A stretch of 64,000 bases of DNA from positions 99,213,912-99,277,911 of the forward strand of contig CM043963.1 of the NCBI GenBank assembly GCA_014529385.2, read 5' to 3'. The position numbers were made by a program, and so were the translations under genes. Below, piece after piece: positions 44,262-55,489 of the stretch. The notes beneath the pieces are model-generated. The model was not told where the DNA came from. It saw only the letters and a list, made by a program, of their open reading frames with translations, and did no database searches. This DNA comes from Adiantum capillus-veneris. Taxonomy: Eukaryota > Streptophyta > Polypodiopsida > Polypodiales > Pteridaceae. Every line of letters starts with the position of its first letter. Within the stretch, counting starts at the first letter, position 1.

Positions 44262-44266
<5 letters not shown>
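43480..44266 (+). pseudogene. LINE fragment on the plus strand (RT C-terminal region)
   Basis: Frames 43343-43915 and 43648-44223 encode LSVNLGKTKVMVFNTTAQWV, TVEYADTYTYL, QVQFQEPRTKLWLFDTLVTS and RLALESSRQLALQGDRSCWY, matching LINE-2 ORF2 after the RT. One frameshift near 43740. It is in opposite orientation to all other LINE copies here and is cut at 44266 by the (GA)n tail of LINE-3. Confidence 0.8.

Positions 44267-44312
<46 letters not shown>
44267..44312 (-). repeat. (TC)n tail of LINE-3
   Basis: A GA run of about 46 bases followed by GAATGAAATGAGATGAAATG and the LINE 3' UTR. On its other side is the interrupted plus-strand LINE fragment. Confidence 0.9.
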
Positions 44313-44318
<6 letters not shown>

Positions 44319-45040
44319 TGAGATGAAATGTTATATTAACGTTTTCAAAAGGTCAAAATGACCTATGAGACCAGAACGTTACAATGTGGTGGATCTGATA
44401 CAAAGTCAGAGTAACAAGATGACAAAATAAAATACTATGGAATTCTAAACTGCTAGGTGTGAACTAAGCAGTTACCTAGGATAGCTAGATCACAAGAGAT
44501 CGAGCATCGGTCGCTGGTGGATCTTATCAATCTCCTCCATGGTCAGTAGTCTGACCGGGCGTCGTGTATGTTGGGCCAAAGTGATCCGAATCCTTTGATG
44601 CAGTCTTCGTCGATGCTGTGTTCTCCCCAGCTCAGTCGATTAGTGTGCCTCTGGTGTGAGGCGACGAGCTCTGCTGTGGTAGTAGCTCCTCCAGATGTCC
44701 AGTGGCAGCTCTAAAGAAGTCTGTGATCTGTCTCTAAGACTGGCTAATCTCTCCTCTCATCAAACACTCTCTGTGTCTGCGCAACTCGAGCAAAAACAGA
44801 AACCCGGCATCTCTGATCCTCGTATCGCATGACTCTGGAGAGTGGTCCAAATTCCGCTCTGAACAAGCAATGGAAGCGGCCTCGTATCTCGTAGTAGACG
44901 GGGCAGTGGCATGTGTAGTGCAACTCTGTCTCAGGCTCGATGTCATAGGGGGTATGTTCTGGCCCCTACTAGTACTCCGTTGTTTCTCCTAGTCTCGATC
45001 CACAGCTGGTGTGAAGATGTGCGTATCTGGCCAATAGCAC

Positions 45041-45213
45041 CATAGTTACCCGGAACGGGAAATTGGAACGGGAACGGGGAACGGCAACATGCATGAAATG
45101 CCATTTCCTGTTTCGAATACTCACGTCTGAAACACGGAACGGGAATCCGGAACGGGAAAGTGGGATGGGAACGGGGAACGAAGACCTAAAAATGGCCATT
45201 GCTTGTTACTATG
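45041..45213. mobile_element. hAT-like MITE inserted in LINE-3
   Basis: 173 bases absent from the other LINE copies at this position, flanked by the exact 8-bp duplication AATAGCAC (45033-45040 and 45214-45221). The ends are CATAGTTAC and GTTACTATG, a 9-base terminal inverted repeat with one mismatch. The interior repeats GGAACGGGAA-like units in both halves. The 8-bp duplication and small size point to a non-autonomous hAT element. Confidence 0.88.
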
Positions 45214-47705
45214 AATAGCACATCGTATCCCATGAGACAAGTGGGTGTCCATGTATCTGGGTCTCGTCACAAAACCGTCCTTCATAAGCTGGAGAAGATG
45301 CTCTCTGTAGAAAGCCATCTTCGTGCCCAACTCCTTTGCTGGCTGTATCCATGTCCTCCTGGTGTCTAGATGAGTCAGGTCCCGGTTGATGAACCTGGTG
45401 ATCTCGGACTGTGTAAGAGTTAGAGAGGGTGCATCCAGTGAGTACTGGAAGGGAGGCAATCTGTCTATGTTGAACCCATGCGCCTGAAACCATGATGTCA
45501 TCTCCCCATACCAGCATGTTGTATCTCCCTGCATGGCTAACTGCGAGAGGACTCAAGTGCAAGGCGGGCATATCTGTCTCTAGGAAGTTCCCACATGCGA
45601 TGTATGAAGGAGACAGATCTGGTGAGTGCCTCAACCACTCAATAGGGGCAGCTAGCTTTGCCCAGACAATAGCACGTGGTACTGAAGCCTTAGCTCTAAT
45701 GAGCCGCAAGATCATAGAGACCAGAGGCTTCTCCATGTCCCCCATCCATCAGTGTGGGCTGTCCTCCTGTGATGATCCAATGAAGGTCCCCAAATCTCAG
45801 CTCCATAAAGCAATGTAGAAGCCACCAAAGTATCAAAGAGCCAGAGCTTCGTCCGAGGCTCTTGAAACTGAACCTGTGAACACATCCTTTCCAATCTACC
45901 CAATGCTGCATGGGCTCTGGTCAATCTAGTCCCTGCTGCCCTCCTCAATGAAAATGCTGGCCCACTAAAAACCACTCCAAGGTAAGTGTAAGCAGATGTA
46001 TACTCCACTGTCTCCTGGCCGTATGTGAATGTGGGCGCTGACCTCCTGATCCACTGTGGGGTGGTATTAAATACCATGACCTTGGTTTTACCAAGGTTGA
46101 CGGACAAACCACTTTTCTGGGCAAACCTATGCAAAGCATCCAAGTGACGTTGCATCCCCTCCGGAGAGTCGGAGATCAATAGAGAGAGCGGGCAACCGTG
46201 CTTCACCCCAATAGTTGAGTGAACCGGTGTGGATAGACCCTCTGAGGTGCGTACATGCCCCACTACTGACCTGTATAATGCCATGACCCCCCAAATGAGC
46301 TTTGTGGGTACTCCCATCTGCTGTAATCTGCGCATCAATCTAGCTCTGGGTACTGTGTCAAATGCTTTGCGGAAATCCACAAAGCTACAATAGATCCGTC
46401 TCCCATGTGATCTGCCTCCTCAATGATGGCTCTGAGTGTCAAGATACGGTCAAGAGTAGAAAAACCCCTCCTAAACCCTGCCTGCCCGGCTGCACGTATC
46501 CCCTGCCTCTATCCATCTACTCAACTATTGCTCAAGAATAGATGCGTACAACCGTGCCAATGTGTGTCCAATCATGATAGTGCGATAATTCCCAGGCTCC
46601 ATAAGGTCTCCCGACTTGAAGATAGGTACAATAGTAGATAGGCTCCAAGTATCAGGCAAGCCCTCACATGGCACGGTTAAACATAACTGCTAGAAGCTCT
46701 GCCAGTAGATCTTTGGCATGCGTGAAATTCTCAGCCACTAAGCCATCATGATCATATGCTCTCCGAGTCCTCATCCTGTCAATGGCCTTCCTCACCATCT
46801 CAGCGGTAAAAAAAGCACATGTGTGTGGGCATGGATTGGGGGGGTCGGGAAGAATTGTGTACAGAGATGATGTGTATTGGCCCCAGGCCTCTATAGAAGT
46901 GATGGAAGGGGGGGGGAGGGGGGTGCTCATGAAAGAGCCGCCATGCCTCACGTGAGTACTGACTCAAGAATAGCTGGTATAGATCCTGCTCTAAGCGAGC
47001 CAAAAATGCCCTCTTATTCCGCCGCACCAGGCGTCGGAAGTCAATCTGTGACTGTCTGTGAGTGATGTCCCCTAAAAGCACCTCCCTTTGAAGTCTAGCT
47101 CTAGTGTCCCGGCATTCCTCATCATACCAATTGTTCTGAGGCATGCTCCTCAAATGGCGTCTCTGCTCAGGCTGGTTATGTGGGTATGCCTCTACTGCTG
47201 CATCATGTAGTGTCTATGGTAGTATAGTAGTAAGCTCCTCCAGAGGTTGCCCTGGCTCCTGTACAGGCGTGTGTAGATCCCATCTATGTATACAGAGTCC
47301 GTCTCCCGTGTGAAGGTGTAGCGAGTAGGGGCTGCTGCCCGAGGCCTGTGTGCTACACTAAACTGAAAAGAGATGGTCAACGACACAAGAGCATGATCCA
47401 CTGTCACACCAACTGGTCTGAGTCCAACCGTGAGATCCTGGATACTAGAGATGAGGCTCGGCTGTGCCATGACATAATCCACTGTGCTAGCTCCATGTAT
47501 GTGTGGAAAGCATGTAAAACCCCCCGTTGCGAAAAATCTCTGTAGGCCATTCAAGATGGCCAATCCATGTGCAGTCCCCATGTCTATCAAGTGTCATCCA
47601 TACTCAGTGTGTTCCCCATCCTGTGATACTCTGGATAGGCCCGTCTCTACAGCATCCAACTCTCTCAACATCTCCTGTGAAGTATCATAAAATACTCTCA
47701 GGAGG

Positions 47706-48192
47706 TTGAGCAGGAGGAATGACCAGGTATGTTTTTGTTGAGGAATGACCAGGTATGTTTTTGTTGCCATTGACATTATGTGGGTGGGGATAATTGGAAG
47801 GGAGGATGACAAGCTGCAAGGCTGAGAGGGAGAAGAGCTGCACATCAAGGGTAAAGCTACATGCGGGTATGGCAAGGCGAGAGAGCTAGGCGTTGCATGC
47901 TTCTCTGTCCGGCTGTGATGTCCAGGTGGAGGGAGCGCCGACGGCAGTTGGACAGAGTGAAATGGCGATGCAGGGCGAGAGAGGGAGCGGGTGCTGTTGT
48001 GTGCGGTTGTGACGGCGAGGTGGAAGGAGCGTTGCAAGCTGTTGTGGGCGGCTGAGGTGGCGAGCCTTGGAGACCATAGTAACTATGGAAAGTGTATGAG
48101 GCAGGGCGTATGTCCCACAGGCAAAGAAGAACGGGGAAGAAGGGGGGGATATGGTCGGATAGTTATGAATTGTCGGTGTCTATGCAAGTGCA
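47706..48192. other. Flank of the HUH-like gene, with a 26-bp tandem duplication
   Basis: GAGGAATGACCAGGTATG begins at 47714 and again at 47740 (26-base period, two copies). The rest (47780-48190) is GC-rich and open in several frames on both strands without a recognisable protein. Confidence 0.6.
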
Positions 48193-49360
48193 ATGGTGCG
48201 ACTGAAAAGTTTAGCGCCAGGAGCGGCCGAAGATCGGGCCCGCCCGCCTAAAAAGAGGAGGAGAGCCGTAGTGAATGACCTTGGTCGTGTAGCAAAGAAG
48301 AAAGGCCGGCCGCCACTGACGAGAGTAGAGAAATGTGGAAGGGATGAGAGGAAACCCAAAAAAATGACGGAAGTTAGCGTCACCGTAGCTGTAGGCGGTG
48401 CTGGTATAGATATCAATCTCTTAGCTCGAGTGAAGGAGTTCTTGGTGAAAGAGACAGTAGTTGGTATTTTCTCGGTGGAAAGGGGAGGCAGTGTGTTTCA
48501 CTTGTATTTTCAAACGGTCATACGTATAATGAGCATCTCCCTTATAGCTATAAACAAAAAGGCGAAAACTTATTTGGGTTGGGATAAAGAGAATTCGTTT
48601 GGGGAAAATGTGCTTTGCCGAGCATTCAGGCAGAATAAACACGTTCGAGGGTGTGATTGGGTATTGTTTGAAGGACGACGACGAGGCCTACTTTCAAAAA
48701 GTCGAGTACAACATAACCGCGGAAGAGATGAACAAAGGCATAGAATTGTACAGCTTGTATGGGGTCAACGATGCAAAGAGCCGCATTTGCTTGACGTACA
48801 ATAATATCTTCGATTGTGCCTTGATGTTTTGGAGGTTTTAGATGCGGCACCCATTTGAAAATAATTTCTTGGATACTTTGCACAAAATGTTGCGAAGTGA
48901 AAGGTACTACCCTTCCTCGACATGGATCACTTCGTATCAGGGGCAAGGGATGAGTGTGAAAAAGATGAAAGCTCTTTGAACCTGCATGACATTCCCATCT
49001 ACGACGACGTTCCAAGATGTAGTGGCAATCTTTGTTGCAGATGATTTGTATCAAAATAGTCAACCGAGGTTGGATTGGTTTACATCCCACTGGACAGACA
49101 TAGAGAGATACATAAAATTAAGCACTCTGTTTAATTTGTACAAGTACATTTGCACATGTCTGGTTGCTTTTGGGTGTGAAAGTAAGAAGTTAACCGATAC
49201 GAGCCCCACAATCGAGACGCCTGCTGGTGACGAGGCATCAAGCAATGTCGGGAGTGTCGGGACGGACGAGAGGCTGCCCAAGCTAGGTGATGAATACATC
49301 CCGTTGCTGCACCGAGCCGAGGCAACAACTGTTGTGCTGTACAGTCCACATGATGCTTAA
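48193..49360 (+). pseudogene. HUH endonuclease (Rep-like) gene, decayed
   Basis: Frame 1 (48193 to about 48620) begins with basic tracts: KKRRRAVV (a likely nuclear signal) and KKKGRPP (AT-hook-like). It then reads VVGIFSVERGGSVFHLYFQT. E-R-G followed by H-L-x-hydrophobic-Q is the HUH metal-binding pattern of rolling-circle initiators; the second His is Tyr here (HLY, 48499-48507). Frame 2 (about 48610-49360) reads GVIGYCLKDDDEAYFQKV: Y-x-x-K fits the catalytic tyrosine motif (Tyr at 48662-48664). Frame 2 then continues with two stops (TAG 48839-48841, TGA 48977-48979). No helicase domain is visible, unlike Helitrons. Candidates are a Replitron-like HUH transposon or an integrated CRESS-type Rep; the frameshift, two stops and lost His make this copy inactive. 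Confidence 0.55.
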
Positions 49361-49412
49361 TAATTGATTTTTTTTCTGCATGCCATGTTCAACATAACAA
49401 TGTATATACATT

Positions 49413-49785
49413 GTAGGTAAGCAATGGATGTTGAGATCGAAGCGGTTGACGTCGAAGAGATGCAGATAGAGGAATCAGCAAATGGAGTGAGTGAGGCAGC
49501 ATTTGAGCGATTGGGAGATATCTGATGCAAATATGGGCAGAGTCGCGCGAGCCTGACAACAAGGGGAATGCAACATTCAGGAGCCGTGTTTGTGGTTTGA
49601 TAGTCTTTCAAGAAGTCTGAAGATGAATACCAGATAAATGTAGCAGATGTACAGGTTTGTAGAATGGAAGAAGAAATAGCAGCATTGAAGAAAGTGGTTG
49701 TTGATACGAAGAGCCAATTGAATAGGCTAAATGCAATAGTCATAAGGCTCTCTAAAGCTTTAGGAAGGCGGGGTTGTAAATAAAA
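49413..49785 (+). CDS. Acidic and coiled-coil remnant downstream of the HUH-like gene
   Basis: 49422-49525 encodes MDVEIEAVDVEEMQIEESAN in an open frame up to a TGA. 49663-49782 encodes RMEEEIAALKKVVVDTKSQL NRLNAIVIRLSKAL-type heptads ending at TAA, a plausible coiled coil. The two pieces have the same direction as the HUH-like gene and may be its C-terminal exon(s). No intron is proven. Confidence 0.35.
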
Positions 49786-51590
49786 TAGTATAGTTTGAAA
49801 CTCTGATTGTTAAACAACAGTGCTGTGGTTTATGTCCTTTCTGAAATCCATTGTATGGTGGTGTGCTTAGCTTTGGAAATACGTTTGGAACGTTAATTGG
49901 AAAAGGTATATACTGAGGAATCTGTAGATGTAACTCTATGAGAGTATGTGTAGTGGTTTCTGAGAGTCTAGACATGTAATTTAATTTAACTTCTTTATTT
50001 CTGTTCTCAAAATACCTTTGTGAGATTTGATTCAAAAGGCATATGCTGGCGAATCTAGACATCTAATTTGCTTTCTTTAATTTCATGCTAGTATGTTCAT
50101 AGAAGTAGAACAACACAAAAGCAGTGTGATGGTAGACATGGTAGCAGAACTCGAGAGTTGAGATCAGATGAAAAGTCGCCACAAAAGACTGGGGTCCTAG
50201 TCGTTGTTAACCACTATCTTACCTTGCAGCTTGTTGAAGGGAACTTTACGACAGGATCTAATTTGCACCATGCCTTACCATGTTCTTCACACATACAAAT
50301 GAAAAAGCAAGCTCCTGGAAATCTCATTGGAATTGTTTTGCCATCATCATCCATCCATAGAAGGTGAGTTGGGATTGCTTCCCTATTTGGCACACACGCT
50401 CTTTTGTCACTACAGGCTTGTGTCTTTTTCTTTCAATTGAATGTACTTCTTGAAGAGATTACCCAACAAATTTGCAAGCAGCTTGAGGTGGTTACAGGAC
50501 CGCTTCATCCATTTTCTTCTTCTTCTCACCACCTCCATTGTGCCTTCCTCTGTGCCTTTTTCTTGGCTTTGCGGGTAAGTGGTAACCATGGTGGGTATGT
50601 TGTTAGCACTTAGGAGAGTGCAATTGAGGCAACAAGACCCTTGCAGAAGAGAATTAAAGGTTGGCGTAGATTTCTCAAGTGGACATGCTCCTCAACAAGT
50701 TGATAGCCACTGGGATGATGTGATGATCGAAGGACTCATTGAGAGCATGATGATCGCAAATGATTGAAAATTGTGTCGCAAATTGCCACAAGTATAGTTG
50801 TTGATACAAAAGATGGCGTAAAGAGAGATACAGAGGTATGTGCTAAGGTTGACTCCATGACTAGGAATACCATTAGCCCTTCTATGAGGGATGTAGAACA
50901 AAAGATAGGGCAAGTTCAACAAATCAAAACTCTCTCAATGAATCTAATACCTCTAGTATGTATCATCGTTCAAACAAATCCCAGAGGACGCTTCCTATTC
51001 AAGAATAAGAAGCCAGGATGGAAAGCAGACACATATTTGGTGTGGAGATCAGTGGGAGATTGCTAAGTATGGAGCTTGATTTACCCTTTGTAAATTTTAG
51101 TAAAAAAAACGCACATTTGAAAGGCTCCCATTATGAGGAGAAGCCATTGTGCGTAAGAAAAATCACTTGCTAAAAAACCAAAAATTCACGCCATCACCTA
51201 AATATTCCCTTTTCATCGGTTGATCGATTAGCTGGTGGGTGGAAGTCTTTGGCTGGTGGCTAATTTTTAGGTGGACTTGTCTTCTGAAGGATGGCCACAC
51301 ATGGGCGCATGGGAGAATTCAACTCGGACTTGTCTACACAAGGGCGCCTACACACGGCTGCTTCTCATGAGAGAAGACAACGCTTTTGGCCTATAAAAGG
51401 AGTCATTTTCTACACACAAAATTTATTGTGAAGTTGATGAAACAAGGTGTGTGTGAGGTGATGAGAGTGAAGCAATCGGGAGTTCCATTAAAGGTATAAT
51501 CCCTTTGTAACCTACTTTTAGTTTGAAGTACTAAAGCCATTGAGTGGTTGCTTTCCCATGCATGTAGCCCACATTGGGTGAGCCACGTAT
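49786..51590. other. Unassigned region
   Basis: Short plus-strand frames (50158-50367, 50764-51066) are unrecognised. 50764-51066 contains DSMTRNTISPSMRDVEQKIG and may be part of a gag-like or chance frame. The CT microsatellite at 51597-51638 lies at its right edge. TATA-like and poly-A features are not convincing. Confidence 0.4.
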
Positions 51591-51593
51591 ATC

Positions 51594-51596
<3 letters not shown>

Positions 51597-51638
<42 letters not shown>
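51597..51638. repeat. (CT)n microsatellite
   Basis: A pure CT run of about 42 bases upstream of the gypsy J remnant. Confidence 0.95.
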
Positions 51639-51641
<3 letters not shown>

Positions 51642-51747
51642 ATCTCTCGTGTATGAAAATTTTCTCTCTCCATTAAGTAAACCAATCTAATATCTACTTA
51701 GCTACGTCTTATTCCTACCATGGGCAATATGGGAAGATAATGATGAG

Positions 51748-52415
51748 GGACATATGTGGTGAGATTTGGAGCTAAAGTTCTAAATACTCGCCAAAGAGAT
51801 TATCCACAGATGAAGAGGGAATTGTGGTGCATAGTTACGGTTTTGAAAAGTGATAAGTACCATTTGATTGGAGCATGTGTGATTGTGGAAAAATATTGCT
51901 TGCCTCTTCTTCGGATGATCACAAGCTATTCAACTCCTAATATTTCTATGCTATGATGGATTGCATACATCAAGTACTTGAATCTAGAAATCAAGCATAT
52001 TGCACGGAAAGATAATCTAGTTGCAGATATGCTTTCTAGGACAAGGTATGAAGACGAGAAAGAGATGGTGGATGAGATTGATGATGTAGGGGCAAATTTC
52101 TACACTATATCTCATGCTAAGGGTAACCATGTATACTACATAAGTTCACTGCAATGGTTTGAAGAGGATATGTATGAAGGAGAATGGTTACTCATAGGTC
52201 GGTATTTGAGTACCTTGACAAAGGAGGATGATTGGACCAAACAAGAATTCAAGAGGATACACAAAAAAGCATATGGATATTTCTTACAAGATGGTTACTT
52301 GTGCAAAAATCCCAAACAAAGGAATGGGATGCCATTAAAGGTTATTTGTGATAGGGACACTCAACAAAAGCTCATCAAGGAGTTTCATGAAAGTCTATAG
52401 ACAGGACATCGTGGT
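51748..52415 (+). pseudogene. Gypsy J pol, left piece: RNase H to integrase start
   Basis: RNase H: FGAKVLNTRQRDYPQMKREL, LIGACVIVEKYCLPLLRMI. One stop after NISML, then WIAYIKYLNLEIKHIARKDN LVADMLSRTR in the same element. A spacer rich in acidic residues follows, then GYFLQDGYLCKNPKQRNGMP and IKEFHES at the start of the integrase zinc region. The element is cut at 52415 by transposon H and resumes at 61978. Confidence 0.85.
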
Positions 52416-52560
52416 CAATGTTTGGGAAAAATCATTTTTCAAATCGGGAAATATTTTTTTGCGAGTGCTTTTTTGGAATCCGACGAGCAAATTTCAAAAA
52501 GATTCTTTTCTTCTCTTCTCAACTTTATTCTCTCTCTCGATCCTCCTTCAGTCTCTCCCC
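52416..52560 (+). repeat. Left terminal inverted repeat of H
   Basis: Starts CAATGTTTGGGAAAA. From about 52465 it matches the right end in inverse orientation. The terminal 18 bases pair with 13 matches, and about 180 bases present at the right end between the tip and the matching block are missing here. Confidence 0.78.
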
Positions 52561-52672
52561 CCCCTCCCCCCCCTCTCTCTCTCTCAAATTGTTTTCCTTG
52601 GTAAACACACCTTGATCCCACATTGTTCTCACCATCGCTTTTGCTCCTTTTTTCTCTCCCTTGATCCTCTTG

Positions 52673-52675
<3 letters not shown>

Positions 52676-52724
<49 letters not shown>
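52676..52724. repeat. (CT)n microsatellite inside H, left
   Basis: A CT run of about 49 bases. The right end of H has the complementary (GA)n run at 61627-61671 at the mirrored position. Confidence 0.95.
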
Positions 52725-52729
<5 letters not shown>

Positions 52730-53106
52730 CACACACGCACACGCAACAAAAAGAGCGATTAAAATATTTATAAACCAAGATAATTCAAAACATCTTTGCA
52801 AAGGTCCAATTCCTATCCAATCGATATCAACTTCGCTAGCTACAATACATAGTGAAAAATGTGTCACAAAATTGTACAATCGTGGGTTTTACTCTAAGTT
52901 TGGATATGTGTTCATGGCTAAGAGAATTATAGACATGTACTTTGCTTAGCACGGATTGATGTATGAACATGTTTTCATTTTGGCTCAATCCCAGAACTCT
53001 CGACAAAATGAAGCACAAGCGCTTGCAAGCCAAATAAGATTTTTTCTTGGCCTCCTTGTCGGTGAAATTAGGGTATGTGCAGTAGGGCTCGTCCTTGATG
53101 TGCACT

Positions 53107-54470
53107 TCATACACCCCCCACATGTCCATCTAATGTGTGATGTTCAACCTTGGAGACTTCATGTGCTTTGTCTACAATGTATTTCTCTTCAATCACCTTA
53201 GCCTTTAAACAAAGAGCGAGACCAATTTTCTTAGCTGCCTCCTCTGAAATGAAAGTCCAAAATTTGACTCTTATGCCATTTCTTAGTATTGAACCATTGC
53301 TACCTGTTTTTGTTGAAGAGGAAGAGGAATCACCTCCACCCTTGGGAGGAGTTCGCATTGTTGTTGCACTCTCTTGATCTTTTCCAATTGTCTCTACTTG
53401 AAATCCTCGTTTAAGTAGTACCTCAACTTCTTCATCGGTGAGATTTGTTCTTAAATCAACCGGCCAAGTTGTTGGAGGAGGAGCTGGCCTTGGTTCTATA
53501 TTATGATCCAACACATAGCAATGAATAACATGTCTAGGACATAATCAAAACCATTGTTTGAGTAGTTCATTTGGATGTTTTCTCTACAGACTACCCCTCA
53601 AAGGATGGTGTAGGAGTCCCTTTACTACATGCCACAATATTTTGTCCACATCTTTTTCCACCACTGGGGGTGTCACTACATGTCACACGACTGAGGGGTT
53701 CTTCATATTTCCTATGTAGCTTCATTGACCTCTCGTGTGTTGTGTGGTCTCGTGTTTTTGCATTGCACTCTGGCCTATGTGTCGATTCATCCTCAACATC
53801 AATCACAATCGATGGCCCGCCCTTTTGCTGAACAATTTCCTTGTCTCCTTCAAGAGGGGTGCGAGCTTTATACATGGGTGTTCTAGATAAAGCCTCATTC
53901 ACTACTCTTATCACTTGTGCTGCACTAGAGGAAACTCTTTCCTTAAGCCTCTTAAATGAAGGACCCTTTCCAATATGTTTACCTTGAGAGTAAGAAATTG
54001 CCTTCGTGCTTTGTAGTATTGCATTTTTCATATCTGAAGTACATGCGTCATACAATGAGTTTTTTCTTTTGAACCCTTTGCTTGCAAGCCAACTACCATG
54101 CTTGCTCTCGATGGCCAAGTTGGTTCTTGGAGTGTTTTCCCCATTAGCACTTTCCTCTATTGTTGTCATGATGCTCCCCAATGTGCAATATGCACCTCCC
54201 ACCAACTCAACCAAGAGTCCATTGCAAGGATGTCTTTATCCATGCAATTTTCATTTCATCACCATTGTCGAAGAGACAATGTACTTTGTGGTGTGTGCCA
54301 CCATGCTTTGTTTCCAATGAAAAGGGTAAGATCCCTCTTGATGTTGTAGAACATTGTCTTTGCCACCAGTGTGAACACGGTACGAAATGCATTCCAGTTG
54401 GCTTAAGCTTCGTCCGCCATGAATCCATGGAAATCCGCTCTTTCACATCCATGACCCTCCATAACTTCAT
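53107..54470 (-). pseudogene. Possible decayed protein gene in H, minus strand
   Basis: Three minus-strand frames in series: 54207-54470, 53591-54214 (207 codons, SKHGSWLASKGFKRKNSLYD, GPSFKRLKERVSSSAAQVIR) and 53107-53514 (NLTDEEVEVLLKRGFQVETI). Basic and Ser-rich, with no domain recognised. The position and direction would suit a transposase gene, but neither a BED zinc finger nor a hAT dimerisation motif could be seen by eye. Confidence 0.4.
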
Positions 54471-54770
54471 TTATGCATTGCCAGAAAAGAATTTGTGTTT
54501 CCATGTCTTCCTCTTTTATTTCACAAGTTGCAATAGTGAGAAGATCTTGCATGCTACAACATAAGACAAGCACATTATTAAACATGTTGTTGGTTGTTTC
54601 TTAAGATATGCCAAACTTCAAAAATATGTTTCTAAGACAACAAACCCTGGATTGTAAATGTGACATGCCATGGTCACCCAATCCGTCACTCGATGAGTGT
54701 GATCAAACTGCACTCAAGTGTGCCGAAGATCTCCAGGTCCACTTCATCGCATGTGATTAACCAAACCTAA

Positions 54771-55061
54771 TCATGATGCAGGATCAACTATAGATTTCTT
54801 GAACACAAAGCATCGCTCTCCTTCCACTCCTTGCCCGGGAAACCTACTTTTGTGAAAAAAATCATATTTGCAATCTCTTTTTTGCCGCAGCAAGGAGTCC
54901 ACACCAAAGCTCTCCTTTGTTGGCCCATTTCTAATTGCAGCCACGGACCTTCGAAACTTGTATTTCAGAGTTAAATTACTTTGAATATTATGTCCAAACA
55001 AGAGAAACATGTAAGCATCCTCACTAGTTGTCCTCCACCAAGGGAACCATTGCTTCAACAA
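54771..55061 (-). CDS. Unrecognised minus-strand ORF in H
   Basis: 96 codons, with a Trp/Phe-rich start (KQWFPWWRTTSEDAYMFLLF) and a basic middle (YKFRRSVAAIRNGPTKESFG). Probably an exon or remnant of the same minus-strand gene as 53107-54470. Function unknown. Confidence 0.3.
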   Translation of the reverse strand: MLKQWFPWWRTTSEDAYMFLLFGHNIQSNLTLKYKFRRSVAAIRNGPTKESFGVDSLLRQKRDCKYDFFHKSRFPGQGVEGERCFVFKKSIVDPAS

Positions 55062-55150
55062 AATTTAGAAATACTTGCTCACCAAGTACATGGCTAGAGA
55101 CCCCCTCTTTCATCAAAGTTGTTGTAAACCCCCTTTCCCTGTGGGAATTG

Positions 55151-55154
<4 letters not shown>

Positions 55155-55214
<60 letters not shown>
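55155..55214. repeat. (CT)n microsatellite inside H, middle
   Basis: A CT run of about 60 bases at the left edge of a GC-rich block (55215-55640). Confidence 0.95.
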
Positions 55215-55219
<5 letters not shown>

Positions 55220-55393
55220 GGAACCGGCTCTATGCGGACCTCATTGCGCGGGGTCATGGCGAAGGGTTGAGGGCGCAGCGCGAGTGGAGTCACGGTGGCG
55301 TGTGGACGGGGAGGGGGCTTGGACAAGGACAACGCCTGTAGGCGTGCATGGACTACTGGTGCCTGCAGTCCACACAGGCGTCCACCCTACGTT

Positions 55394-55489
55394 CGCGTGT
55401 ACTGTGGTGCGGTGGTAGGCCACGCGACACATGGGCGACAGTGAGGCCCACGTGCCGCGTGGTCTACCGCCGCACTGTAGTCCACGCGA
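55394..55489. repeat. Long imperfect hairpin in H
   Basis: 55394-55435 (CGCGTGTACTGTGGTGCGGT start) and 55447-55489 are reverse complements with a handful of mismatches, separated by about 11 bases. An RNA across it would form a stem of about 42 base pairs. It lies about 150 bases upstream of the TATA-like box for the passenger gene. Confidence 0.75.

Larger units (their letters stand above)
44267..47705 (-). mobile_element. LINE-3, 5'-truncated copy
   Basis: The (TC)n tail at 44267-44312, TTTCAT-rich end and 3' UTR are followed by ORF2 remnants in broken frames: 44734-44946, 45209-45534, 45712-46380 (FRKAFDTVPRARLMRRLQQM; the YADD box is deleted near 46180), 46664-47153 and 47192-47590 (endonuclease: GASTVDYVMAQPSLISSI, VDHALVSLT). 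It ends abruptly near 47705 inside the endonuclease, a 5' truncation typical of target-primed reverse transcription. A 173-bp MITE is inserted at 45041-45213. Confidence 0.85.

Noticed and set aside
51100-51600. Possible LTR upstream of gypsy J
   Set aside because: No partner repeat was found in the window and no TG...CA boundary with a primer site or polypurine tract could be placed.
54207-54470. BED zinc finger of a hAT transposase
   Set aside because: Spaced Cys/His residues exist (HFVPCSHWWQRQC), but the BED aromatic and C-x2-C...H-x3-5-H pattern is not present.
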